From Phoebastria nigripes (Eukaryota; Chordata; Aves; Procellariiformes; Diomedeidae): a DNA stretch of 64,000 bases. The notes beneath the pieces were generated by a model. It was not told the DNA's origin, did no database searches, and saw nothing but the letters and a program-made list of their open reading frames with translations. The stretch covers positions 229,334-293,333 of the forward strand of contig JAYKAV010002778.1 in NCBI GenBank assembly GCA_035582835.1. The letters run 5' to 3'. Below are positions 12,834-23,089 of this stretch, one piece after another (position 1 is the first letter of the stretch; each line of letters begins with the position of its first letter). The position numbers and the translations under genes were made by a program.

Positions 12834-13140
12834 CCACATCTGAGCAGGTGGATGTGCCCGAAGGAGGCTGTGACCCTGTGGGAAGCCCGTGCTGGACCAG
12901 GCTCCTGGCAGGACCTGTGGACCCATGGGGAGAGGAGNCCACGCTGGAGCAGGTTTTCTGGCAGGACTTGTGACGCCGTGGGGGACCCACGCTGGAGCAG
13001 TCTGTTCCTGAAGGACTGCACCCCATGGAAGGGACCCACGCTGGAGCAGTTCATGAAGAACCGCAGCCCGTGGGAAGGACTCACATTGGAGAAGTTCGTG
13101 GAGGACTGTCTCCCGTGGGAGGGACCCCATGCTGGAGCAG
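12834..13140 (+). repeat. minisatellite inside the LTR (45-54-bp units)
   Basis: The phrase ACGCTGGAGCAG and variants recur at about 12834, 12888, 12941, 12989, 13038, 13083 and 13129. Each is followed by GGA(C)CTG and a CCCRTGGGAG-type segment. Spacings are 45-54 bases, so the units are imperfect. The array lies wholly within the nested LTR. Confidence 0.8.
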
Positions 13141-13363
13141 GGGTAGAGTGTGAGGAGTCCTCCCTCTGAGGAGGAAGGAGCGGCAGAGACAACGTGTGAT
13201 GGACTGACCACAGCCCCAATTCCCTGTCCCCCTGCGCCGCTTGTGGGGAGGAGATATAGAAAATGAGGAGTAAAGTTGAGCCCGGGAAGAAGGGAAGGGT
13301 GGAGGAAAGGTGTTTTAAGATTTGGTTTTATTTCTCATTACCCTACTCTGACTTTTGATTGGC

Positions 13364-13369
13364 AATAAA
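13364..13369 (+). terminator. LTR polyadenylation signal
   Basis: AATAAA in GGCAATAAATTAAATTAA, about 190 bases before the LTR end. The same segment is present in the second copy near 39930. Confidence 0.6.
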
Positions 13370-13553
13370 TTAAATTAATTTCCCCAAGCCAAGTCTGGTT
13401 TTTGCCCGGGACGGTAATTGGTGAGTGATCTCCCTGTCCTTATCTCGACCCACGAGCCTTTNGTCNTATTTTCTCTCCCCTGTCCAGCTGAGGAGGGGAG
13501 TGATAGAGCNGCTTGGTGAGCACCTGGCGTCCAGCCAAGGTCAACCCACCACA

Positions 13554-14125
13554 GTCCCTAAACAGCAGCAGGACAGGACATAGTTTGTGTGGTAGCCCTT
13601 GGGCCTGTCCAGACAGGCCAGCTGTGAGAAACATGCTCTGCACCATAGCTGGGGAGCATGGCCTCACCTGGAGCCTCTGGCAAAAAACACCTGGAGAGAC
13701 CCGAGGTCGACCTCTGGGGATCTGGAGCTGTGGGTATCAAGGGTCTGAGGTGCTTGTGGCGTACTAGATGTTCATAGGAAGAGTCCCCTCTACACCTTAT
13801 GCAACCAACACTACGTGGAGTAAGTGGGTAGCATTGATCACGCAACAGGCTCAAATGGGGAACCCCCACTGCCCATGAATCCTGGAAGAGATCACAGTTT
13901 GGCCAGGAGGCAGAGATTTTGGAGCATCACCTGAGGAGGTGGCTCAGGCCCAAGAGTATAATAAATTAGCAGAAAGTGAAAGGCAATATGCTCTGTTTAC
14001 CAGTGGATCCTGTTGCGTTGTGCAAAGCCATCTGATGTGGAAAGCTGCTGAGTGGAGCGCAAGTCATGGACCAAATNAATTGATTGGATTTCTATGGACA
14101 TTTGGGGGATGTCCCACAGACTAAG
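13554..14125 (+). pseudogene. retroviral pol relic, connection and RNase H
   Basis: Frame-1 reading resumes right after the nested LTR and stays open to 13767, then reappears around 13939-14090 with LAESERQYALFTSGSC and WKAAEWS. This is the start of a retroviral RNase H domain. The position normally held by the first catalytic Asp (FTDGS-type) reads Ser. Stops and missing segments show it is dead. No integrase or env is recognisable before the 3' LTR. Confidence 0.75.
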
Positions 14126-14242
14126 GGAATGATGCCTGGGCGTATGTCAAAGGACAAGGAGGGGGGTCGTGACTGATGGGGATGTATGGGAGAGTGTAGG
14201 ACCGGAGTATGGTGCANATGGTATGGAACAAGGNGTGGAGAT

Positions 14243-14822
14243 TGTACTGGGTCTGGCGGGGATGGAGTTAACTTTCTTCATAGCTGTCCATATGATGCCA
14301 TGTTTTGTGGCTAAAACAGTGTTGATAACACACCAGTGTGTTGGCTATTGCTGAACAGCGCTTGCACAGCATCAAGGCTTGCTTTTTTTTTTCTGCTCTG
14401 CCCCCCCAGCAAGTAGGCTGGGGGTGGGCAAGAGACTGGGAGGGGACACAGCCAGGACAGTGGACCCGAATTGGCCAGAGGGATATTCCATGCCATAAAA
14501 CGTCAACTTCAGCAAGAAAACCTGGGACAGAGAAAAAAGAACAGTGGGGCTTTTGTCTTCCAACATGGCCGTTGCTGCTAGACTGGCTGGGCATGGGTCT
14601 GCTGGTGGGAGGTGGTGAGTGATTGTCTTTGCATTGCTTGGGAGTTTTTTGGGTTGGGTTGTTTGGTTTAGGGTTTTTTTTTGCTTTCTTTCACTTATTA
14701 AACTGTCCTTATCTGGATCTACAAACATTCTCACTTTTGTTCTTCCTATTCTCTCCCCCATCCCACTGGGGAGTGAGCGAGTGGCTGTGTGGGTGTTTTG
14801 GCTGCTGTCCAAGGTCAACCCA
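14243..14822 (+). mobile_element. 3' LTR of the degenerate retrovirus
   Basis: The LTR starts TGTACTGGGTCTGGCGGGG and ends near CAACCCA. It carries ATTAAA at 14697 as a likely polyadenylation signal and a pyrimidine-rich 3' part shared with 11712-11841. It matches a widespread bird LTR type from memory. Edges are good to a few bases. Confidence 0.8.
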
Positions 14823-15486
14823 TCCGCTTTGGTTAGTCCCTGCGAGGCTGCCTCCCACTTGAAGAGTCTTTATAGGGAGACTCTGCAGTGGGATATTTTA
14901 GAGTATTTATTTGCTACGGGATTTATTATTCCTCCTTTGATTTTTCCCTGTTCCCATTTTCTGGATGGTGGTGGCAAGCAGGAGAGACTGAAGGAGGAAG
15001 GAGGCTTGAAGAAAAACAAAACAAACAAAAAAAAAGAGAGGAAAAAGAAAAGCTTTTTTCTCTCTTTAGTAAAAAAGTTGCCATTGCGTTCATTTGAATT
15101 CTCTAGCTCTTACTACCCTGAGTGTAGTTTTGATGCAGGCTTTGGTTTAGAGAGTTTGTTACAGGATGGTGAGGGTTGTTGCATTGGCAATGAGACCTCT
15201 CCAAGTGGCAATGGACGTGCAACATCAGGATGCTGTTACAAAAGTGAAGGTGCTTCTGTCCAAGGAGAGGGAGATGGGGGAAAGATAAAAGAGGGAGCGA
15301 GGATGGGGCAGGGTACGTATGTCATGCTCTGTTGACTGCTGGAGGCTGTCTGGCTTATGCCATGGTATGAGAAGGGCTCAGAGCAGTGTGTGGCACCTTG
15401 TGCATCACCTCACTGCTGAGGCTGTCAGGAGAGGGAGGCAGAGCTGACGGCAGACTGCAGAGGTGCAGCAAGCCCCAGGTGTTCAG
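14823..15486. other. unassigned sequence after the retrovirus
   Basis: It contains a purine-rich run (about 14975-15055) and no motif I can place. A 238-codon open frame (14619-15335) starts inside the LTR and runs through this purine tract. Its lysine-rich middle reflects composition, so I do not call it a gene. Confidence 0.6.
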
Positions 15487-15700
15487 TAATATGCGCTAAA
15501 AGCTCATCTGCACACCCACAAAGGAGCACAGAGAGACAACAGCAGGAGAGGGAGCCCGAACAATATCCTGCCCCGGCAGCTCCCAGGCCCATCCCAGGAG
15601 CCATCAGCCCATCAGAGGCCCATTTCCTCATGCCCAGAGGAGCACAGGGGCACAATGGTAGGTGGGAACCGAAATTAAGGACTCAGAGGAAGAGACACCC
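15487..15700 (+). repeat. unclassified 214-bp repeat, copy A
   Basis: It runs TAATATGCGCTAAAAGCTC ... GACACCC and is the same length as a second copy at 21896-22109, with roughly 85-90% identity by eye. The phrase AGGAGCACAG occurs twice inside the unit about 120 bases apart, so the unit may itself be an old internal duplication. I do not recognise the family. Confidence 0.8.
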
Positions 15701-18700
15701 CAACACAGGGTGCTATGTCTGACTCCTACCATGCTGCATTCAGAACAGCAGAAGTCCGCTTGTGGTACAGCAGTATGGGGCAACATTTTGTTGCACTATT
15801 ATCAGAACNGTTAGGAAATCAAGGAGCCCCAGCCAGTGTCTCCATCTCTTTGCTGCCATTTCAGGTATACCCACCCCTGCCCTGCTGTACCCCTGAGGGC
15901 ACCCACAGCCCTTACTGGCCCTGACCTGCCTGCCCCAGTGCCTCCCCCACCCTGCCCATGGCCCAGGACCCCATTTCACCTACTATGTTCCACCATAAAG
16001 CCAGTGAGGAGCATCTTTGGCCAAGACCGTTTTTTATTCTTTTTGCACAAAAACGTCTCTGATATTTAGTCTCATCTCCAAGAAAAACAGGGCTTACATG
16101 GCTGCATTGCATGTCTGCCTTCCCTTTTCCTTTTCTCCACTTCTAAAACTTCTGCCTTACTTGAAGCTTGACACAGAGACAGAGGTCTCATCACGTTACC
16201 CCAACCTGTTTTGTTAAAATGCTCTACTGGGCGACTGCATTGACCTCTCCATGATAGAAAGGCTCAGTGCTTACTCTCCTTCAGACACCAGAACAGCACA
16301 AGGCAGAGAGATGCAGGAAAGGACATTTCATTACTTCTGCTCCTCACAAAGTTTGGTGTTTAATCTTGTCACAAAGCATGTCTTTAGCATTGTGAATGTT
16401 ATACAGACCATAAATTGGAAACCAAACTGGATAGGAGATTTTATCTTGCCAGTCAGTGACTCACAAAGACTTGGAGGGGGAAGAGAGGATTTCATAATCA
16501 GCTGAGCATGAGCTCATGGTGTGCTGTTGATGCTGAAAAGACTAATGCAGTCTTTGCAAAGCACATGCACATGGAAACACTGAGTAGGAGTAGAGAGGTG
16601 ACATTATCTCTGCACTTGGCACCAGTACGTTGTTATTAAAATAACTTACTGTTTGGAAAAGCCATCCAAAAACTGGAAGGGTTCAGGAAAGATCTGGGAG
16701 AATGATCAAACACCTGGGAAAAAAGATATTATGGTGAGAGACCCAGACATCAGTTTGTTTATTTTGCCATTTATTTTTTCTTGTGGGTGATTGGATTAGT
16801 CCATAAAAGCAGTACTTTAAATGTCAGATATTGCAATCACGAGGTGACAGTCAACGGAATAAAACTTCATCTTAGTTTTTACTCTTTTTATAGCAGGAAG
16901 ACATATTTAAAGTGACTGCTGGTGCTTGTATTTAAATGGTGCCTGCATGGCCTCAGCCTAGCAAACATGCAGCAGCACCTCTGCCCCCCTCTATCCATCT
17001 GTGCAGGCAGCTTGGTCACAGCCTGGCTCTGCTCTGTCATCATCTGTCCTTTTCCTGCCACTTCCTTGGTCCGTTTTGACACCCTGGCTGTCATCAGTTA
17101 CTGTGTCCTCCTCTTCAGTTTCTCTGCCCTTCTTTTTCTTTCGTCCCAGAAACTCCCTCCCCTCCAGAAATTCCTCCCTCCTTTTGTGAAGATTTACACT
17201 ATCTCACCAAGCACTTCTCTTTTCTTTTTAAAGCCCTAAATTTTCCAGATGCTGGGAAATACCCTGAGGTGGCTGGGTTTTGGAGCATGCGGCCTTCTGT
17301 GGGAAATGAAAGTAGCTAACAGCCATTGCCATGGACACCAAACAAAATAGTAACCCTCCCCATGGGTTTGAGACACCAACCCCAGTCTTTCCCAGTTTTG
17401 AAAGACACTGAAGCTGGACATTTTTTACTCAGTTGCTCTCTGGTTCTTTGCAGGATGCTTTTAACTCAGTAAGTTGTTTCTCCCAGAGAGCTGGCTGTTT
17501 GCTGACAGGTATTGCAACCACAGCACTGTATTTTGCTGTATGCTGGAGCGGTGACATGAAGCTATAAACCACCCTACTAGCAGTATTGTAAGGGTGAAGT
17601 ATGGTAAGATGAGGATGCTAAGGAGTGAGACCTGCTAAGGCCAGGTGGGTAACGAAAATTGCATTTATACAGGTAGTTCCAACATTAGTGGAAGAGTCCC
17701 AAATCTATGCAAAGAAAGAGAAGAAAGAGCAAACACTGACTGTTGATGGAGGTTGAAGGAAATCCTGGGAGGCAGGGCAAGTTACTGCTTACCAGAGTGG
17801 TACCTCCTGGTGCTCTGCATGGCTAGAAGGGAGCAGCTACCCAGCGTTCTGGATGAAGGCAGCTTTGCTGTGCCATGGTACAGCCCAGTTAAACCACTTT
17901 CTGTGTATCCATTTGATATTTCTTGGGGGCATAGTCAACATTGGCTGTGCTATGAATATTGTTTTGCAATGAATGTTAGACCTCTTGAGATTTAATCGTG
18001 CTTTTGCCTCGGAAACAGTGCTGTGCAATGTGTTGCTTACTTCTGCCTTACATATTGCAGCCATGTGTCTTGGAATTGTGTTTTGGTTTTAGGGGGGTGG
18101 GGTCTGTAGATTGGAACGCATCACTAAATATTTTACTGAAGTTTTTTTAAAGCCTTGATGAGAACAGTACCGAACAGAAAATGTGCTAATACCTGCTCTG
18201 GTTTTACACTGATTTCCTGGATTATTTCCCTGTGAGACTGAAATTCAATATATACTTTATGGTGGATCAACAGAGCACTTGACTCACAAACATATCCCAG
18301 TGGTAAGTTTTTCATGGTCTGCCATTTTTGAGAGCTGACCTCAGGGTGGGTAAAGGAAAGGGACAGAAGGAATGTCCTGCCAAGACAACGACCGTGTTGG
18401 AGTCACCATTTGAGCACTCAGCAGCAGGATGTTTATCACAGTCATACTGATATTGGGGAGTACTGTAAGAGGAAAGGAGGGACTAACAAGCAAATCACTG
18501 CAAAACATGCAGTCTAGCAAGGACAACTTTGTAGTCAGATTGCCAATATGAATGTGTAGAGAGAATTTGCAACTTGGACTGAAGGAAAACAGAACTTCCA
18601 AACTCACATCTGTCCAACCTGGTGGAGTCCAGCAGCGAGAATGAAAAAAAAAATGCATCACATCTGCCAGCAGGCAATACCAATCACTTTGTAAAACTAA

Positions 18701-21700
18701 TGTGATACTTTCCTGTCTCCTTTGTGGTCCTGTGAAAACTGGGGTGTCCTCAGGGGCTGAAGGATGGTTGTCAATTAAGAGATTAGCCCTGAGTGTCCAA
18801 CCCTGCCTGTAAAATGTTTGCAAAGCATTTGTTTATGGGAGGAGTCACTTGTTTCTTGATACTTGGCCGTTAGGTCTGTGCTGGCATCGCATGGACAGGT
18901 TCCTGGAAGGCTATCATAGTTCTGGTCTCTGACCTCAATTGCCTTGTAGGCCACAATCAAATCCTTGATCTTTATGCAATGCTGGATAGCATCCAAGCTA
19001 TAAAACCACTCTGCCTCTAGTGTATCGTCATCCTCCACGGGATACCAAGGCTGCCTGTGCCTTTTCCTCTCCCTAGCAGTTGAATTAGTCCAGGACATCA
19101 GTTTGAATTCAGCTGGAAAGGCAACAAGTAAGTATGGCACAGGCATAGCTGGAAAAATTGCGAACAGTTCCAGAAAGGCCTGCATACTCTCAGTACAAGC
19201 TTCGCAAATTTAAACTTTGCTTAAATACTGGCATACAGGCAGAAAGGGACTCAGTCACTGTCAGACCACAGTGGTTATTTACATACAAATAGAGAGACAA
19301 CTGATAAGGGTACTGTGTAACACAGCATGGAAGACAGACATTTTAAAGAACGTTATTAGAGCATCACTGTCAATTGTTATTTGTCTTCATTTATGCATCA
19401 ATCAGTATGATTTATTATAGAAATGACCATGACATCAGTATCATCAGTATTTTGCCAGTACCATTGTCTCAGAAACCAGTGGTACCAACACTTTCTCAAC
19501 TATAGATTTTCAGTATATATAAAGCGTACTATGATCCTTTAGAATTATATGTTGGCCAAAAGCCTTCAGTGCACATCAGTACAAGACCCTCCACCATTGG
19601 TCCATGCAGATAACATCAGGACTGTCACAGAAACCGTGCAGGGTCTCAGGTACACCGTTCAGCAGTACATCACCGCCTCCAGAGGAACATTAATTTTCAT
19701 TTTGGGACTCATAATGTAACAAGGAAACTCCCAACCAAAGATTCACATTTTATGTGTCTGGTTAGAGCACCTAGGTGGTACCCTAAAGCTGTGTGTATCT
19801 AGGTGGCCTGTCCAGCTTTCAGCCACCAAGGTGCTGCTGTGCAGGTGGTCTGTCCAGCATTAACTGTGGTGACATGGAAGACAAGGAATGTGGGCAATTG
19901 AGTCTTCACCATGTCTTATGGGTTCTTCCTAGGTTGGCCACATTGTGTTGGGTTTGGACATGCCCTTTTATGCCCTTTAGAGCTGAGAGTGACCAATCTC
20001 CCCATACTGTCCTACCTGGCTTAGTCCCTGTCCTTTCCCTCTCAGTCTGGGTGTCCTAAGATGCTGCATGTAGATTTGTGCTGGAAGCTTGATGACCTGC
20101 TAGCCTAGGCACCATGAACACATGCCATTCATACAGCACTTCCCCTGCCACCTCAAGCCCCGTTCCCACACATTCTCCATTCAGACCAGCGGTCGGTGCA
20201 TTAATGTTTCTATTCTCTGCAAATAAGATGCTGCAGAGCACAATTGGCCAACAGCTGGCTGTCCTGGCTGCTTCTAGTCACTGCAGACACTGTAGAGTAC
20301 TAATTCATGAACTTTTGTAATCCTTAATAAGATTAAGTCAGCCAGCTTTTAACATAGATGTGTTTGTTGCTTTTCTTAGTGTTCCTACCTTCTTGTTCAG
20401 TAACACCCAGATCTTCTTGTGAGGAAGTTTACAAATAACTCTAATGAGGACCCACCATTTCCATTAGGGACCTCGACTAAATTCTGCCTTGACTGATGGA
20501 TTTGAGTATTAGCCTCTTCCTTTTGTTTTCTTTCCCTGATAAAATAGTTTTTAAAGAGGCAGTATTTTTGGATGCAAGGTAGGGGAGTTGCGGATTTTAA
20601 TGGAAGCACTTTTCTTCTTTTCCCCATGCATGATTTTCCACTGCTTTTATATATCAATGTGACATTGTATAAAACTCCTCTCAAGCATATTCCCATGTCT
20701 ACATCAAGTTATATACCGACCAAATTTCCTTCTGATACCATATAATCAAAGCGCAAAGAGATGCAACACGGACTGGTCATGGCTTTGCACAGAGAAGTGT
20801 CATTGTGCATTGCAGGTTTGCTTGATTGAGATCCTTTCTAAACACTTTTTGTCTATCATCTGGAATGTGTGTGTAGGATAATACAGAGGTAGCTGACACA
20901 GCATTATTGCAGGTAAGCTCTTGTTGAGATCCAAGTGGTGTGGATGTATCAGCAAGCTCAGAGCTAATTCTAAATTTTACAGGTCTATGCATTGTACTCC
21001 ACCATGCAAAACAGAAATGCCCTTTGTTGCCTGTATTGCAGGAGCAATTAAGCTAAAATAATGAATTTGGGGAAAAAAAAAATCAAGCCTGAAACTAAGA
21101 AAGTCTCTGATATGGTGGAGTGGGATTTCCATCTGATAACATCAAAAATTAATTTGTTACACTTTTAAAGCAAATTAATCTTTGTTCATACAGTTGACCC
21201 AATAAGGTTATTAAAACTGTACATGNTGTGTCAGTTCTGTAAACTGCAATGAAATGCAAACTTTATGGAGGATCAGCCTTCCCTTAAAATGGAAATAAAA
21301 TGTCTGGATTTGTGAGAANTTTTTTTTCATTACCAGGGTACCTCAAACATTGCTAAGTGGTTCTGCTGCATAAAGGAATGCACTTAGCTTAAAATGTTAT
21401 CATTCACAAAGGTGAATTAAAATGAGTCTTAGTTTTCCCTGCAGCAAGACTGCAGGCAGGGAGAGTTTCATAAACCTTCAGTTTGACCCAGTGTGGCGGG
21501 GTGGCTGCTCTGAGGTTCTAATGACCAGCCCTTCCCCTGCTGGTTTTTTGAATGTTTCAATTAATTTTCAGGTATCTCAGAATATTTTTTATTTCTTGAG
21601 TACTATATAAATACCATTAGCAAAGAGCTGTGATATGGGACAAATGGCCTGATTTGATGGTCACTGAAGCTGGTGGAAAAGCTAAAGGCTGTGAGATTTC

Positions 21701-21895
21701 CAGGAGGTTCAAAGAGAGTTACAGAAGCGTCAAATTACTCTCAATTGCATTCCATCAATAAGCACTCTACTCCCTCCACCATGGCCACTCAATTCACTCT
21801 ACCAGGCAAAATAGGCTTTCTGAAAATTGTGTGTTTAGCATCATAGTGCACTGCACTGAGTTGCAGTGGGTTGCTGAGATGGCAGACTTATGGTA
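15701..21895. other. intergenic, no confident gene
   Basis: Mostly unique-looking, moderately AT-rich sequence between the retrovirus cluster and TMEM71. The longest open frame (minus strand, 19185-18775, 136 codons) shows no domain I know and could be chance. I found no splice-supported exon or RNA gene. Confidence 0.55.
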
Positions 21896-22109
21896 TAATA
21901 TGTGCTAAAAGCTCATCTGCACACCCACAGAGGAGCACAGAGAAACAACAGTAGGAGGGGGAACCCAAATAATACCCTGCCCCAGCTGCTCCCAGGCCCA
22001 TCCCAGGAGCCATCAGCCCATCAAAGACCCTTCTGCACCAGCCCAGAGGAGCACAGGGGCACAAGGGCAGGTGGGAACCCAAATTAAGGACTCAGAGGAA
22101 GGGACACCC
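21896..22109 (+). repeat. unclassified 214-bp repeat, copy B
   Basis: Starts TAATATGTGCTAAAAGCTC and ends GACACCC. It aligns to 15487-15700 without net length change. The sequence on either side is not shared between the copies. Confidence 0.8.
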
Positions 22110-22612
22110 TGTCTGGGCCCCTCCCAGGGCTGTCCCAGAGGAGCCTCAGCCCCAGTGTCCAGCCATGAAAGCCACCCAGATGAGTCAATACCAGAGCACC
22201 TTTGGGACTGAACGGAGTTGCTTCCTGGGGGCATCAGACACATTATGGCCAGGGGTGTCCCTAAGGGCGATGCTATAGGGAGTGGGCTGCTGAGGACCAG
22301 GGGAGTCCCAACCAGCTGTATGTGTGTGTGTGGTGGGCTGTGCCAGCATCTGGAGTAGAGCTGTGGCCCTGAGGGCTCACATGTCCAGGTGCCAGCAACT
22401 GGGGAGACGGGGATCTAGGGGCAGCTGCTGGGCAGACTGAGTGTCTGAGCCCAGCTGCTGGAGGGATCCAGCTTGTACAGATGTGTACATATCTATATAT
22501 TCTCACTAGCAGATCTCCATCCTGTTCAGCCAGAGAGGTGAGAAGGATGAGGCCATTGGTGCTGTCTGTGTGAGTGCTCTGTATGTCTGTCTGTGTTATC
22601 TGTGTTGCCAGC

Positions 22613-22664
22613 TGTGTATGTATGTATGTATACGATGTATACATGTGCTCTGTGTGTGTGTGTG
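22613..22664. repeat. TATG and TG microsatellites
   Basis: A (TATG)n run at about 22613-22632 and a (TG)7 run at about 22651-22664, separated by ACGATGTATACATGTGCTC. Confidence 0.85.
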
Positions 22665-23038
22665 CCTACCAGGTATAGGTGCTCAGACTTGATGCTGGTG
22701 GGACCTGGGATATGGAGCTGCCCCAGCCTCACATCTCTTGCACTGCCAGACCCAGCACAAGATGTTTTCCACTGGCAATGTGCTTTCTCCTTTATTTGTA
22801 GTGTTGTCGAAAATAGAGTAAGCCTGGGAGAAGAGTAGAAAGATATGTGGTATTTAATATTGTAATTTCTCATTTCCTTCCTTTTGTGGGTTGAACTTGT
22901 AATGTATGCAACAGGCATAAAAATACTGCACAGCAAGCTTGCTGGTGTATTCATTTCCCAGGATTTGAAATTTGACGGTTGAGGTGGGGCTTGGGGTGAG
23001 GTGGACAGTTTGAGGAGCAACAGGTAACAAAAAAAGTT

Positions 23039-23089
23039 GTATATAAACCTTTGTGTGTGTATATAAACCTTTGTGTGTGTATATAAACT
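23039..23089. repeat. 20-bp tandem repeat with TATAAA, about 2.5 copies
   Basis: ATATAAACCTTTGTGTGTGT is repeated exactly at 23041 and 23061, and its first nine bases recur at 23081. Confidence 0.9.

Larger units (their letters stand above)
12425..13553 (+). mobile_element. solo LTR (about 1.13 kb) nested in pol
   Basis: It begins TGTGGCAAGG and ends CAACCCACCACA, so it has TG...CA ends. It carries a TATTTAA box at 12592 and an AATAAA signal at 13364, which give plus orientation. It also holds an internal array of imperfect 45-54-base repeats. It interrupts retroviral pol sequence. The six bases on each side (GTCTTG and GTCCCT) match at only three positions, so a target duplication is eroded or unproven. 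A partial second copy lies at 39823-40116. I recognise the family as a common bird LTR but cannot name it safely. Confidence 0.85.
11712..14822 (+). mobile_element. degenerate endogenous retrovirus, with a nested second LTR
   Basis: A remnant LTR end (11712-11841) and a nearly full LTR (14243-14822) of one family flank decayed retroviral pol sequence on the plus strand. The shared 3' parts include ATCT(T/G)GA(C/T)C(T/C)AC, TTCTC(G/A)CTTTTG and a CAACCCA end. Inside pol sits an unrelated 1.1-kb LTR. Gag and env are not recognisable, and stops and gaps break every frame, so nothing here can be functional. The family matches retrovirus-like repeats I know from birds; I cannot give a subfamily name. 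Sequence at 11842-12248 is probably decayed internal sequence but shows no motif I can place. Confidence 0.8.

Noticed and set aside
12560..13219. 219- and 176-codon minus-strand frames with repeated Ser/Pro/His motifs
   Set aside because: They are the antisense of the LTR minisatellite. The apparent protein repeat comes from the DNA repeat.
14619..15335. 238-codon plus-strand open frame
   Set aside because: It begins inside an LTR and continues through a purine-rich tract. The lysine run reflects composition, and I see no domain or splice support.
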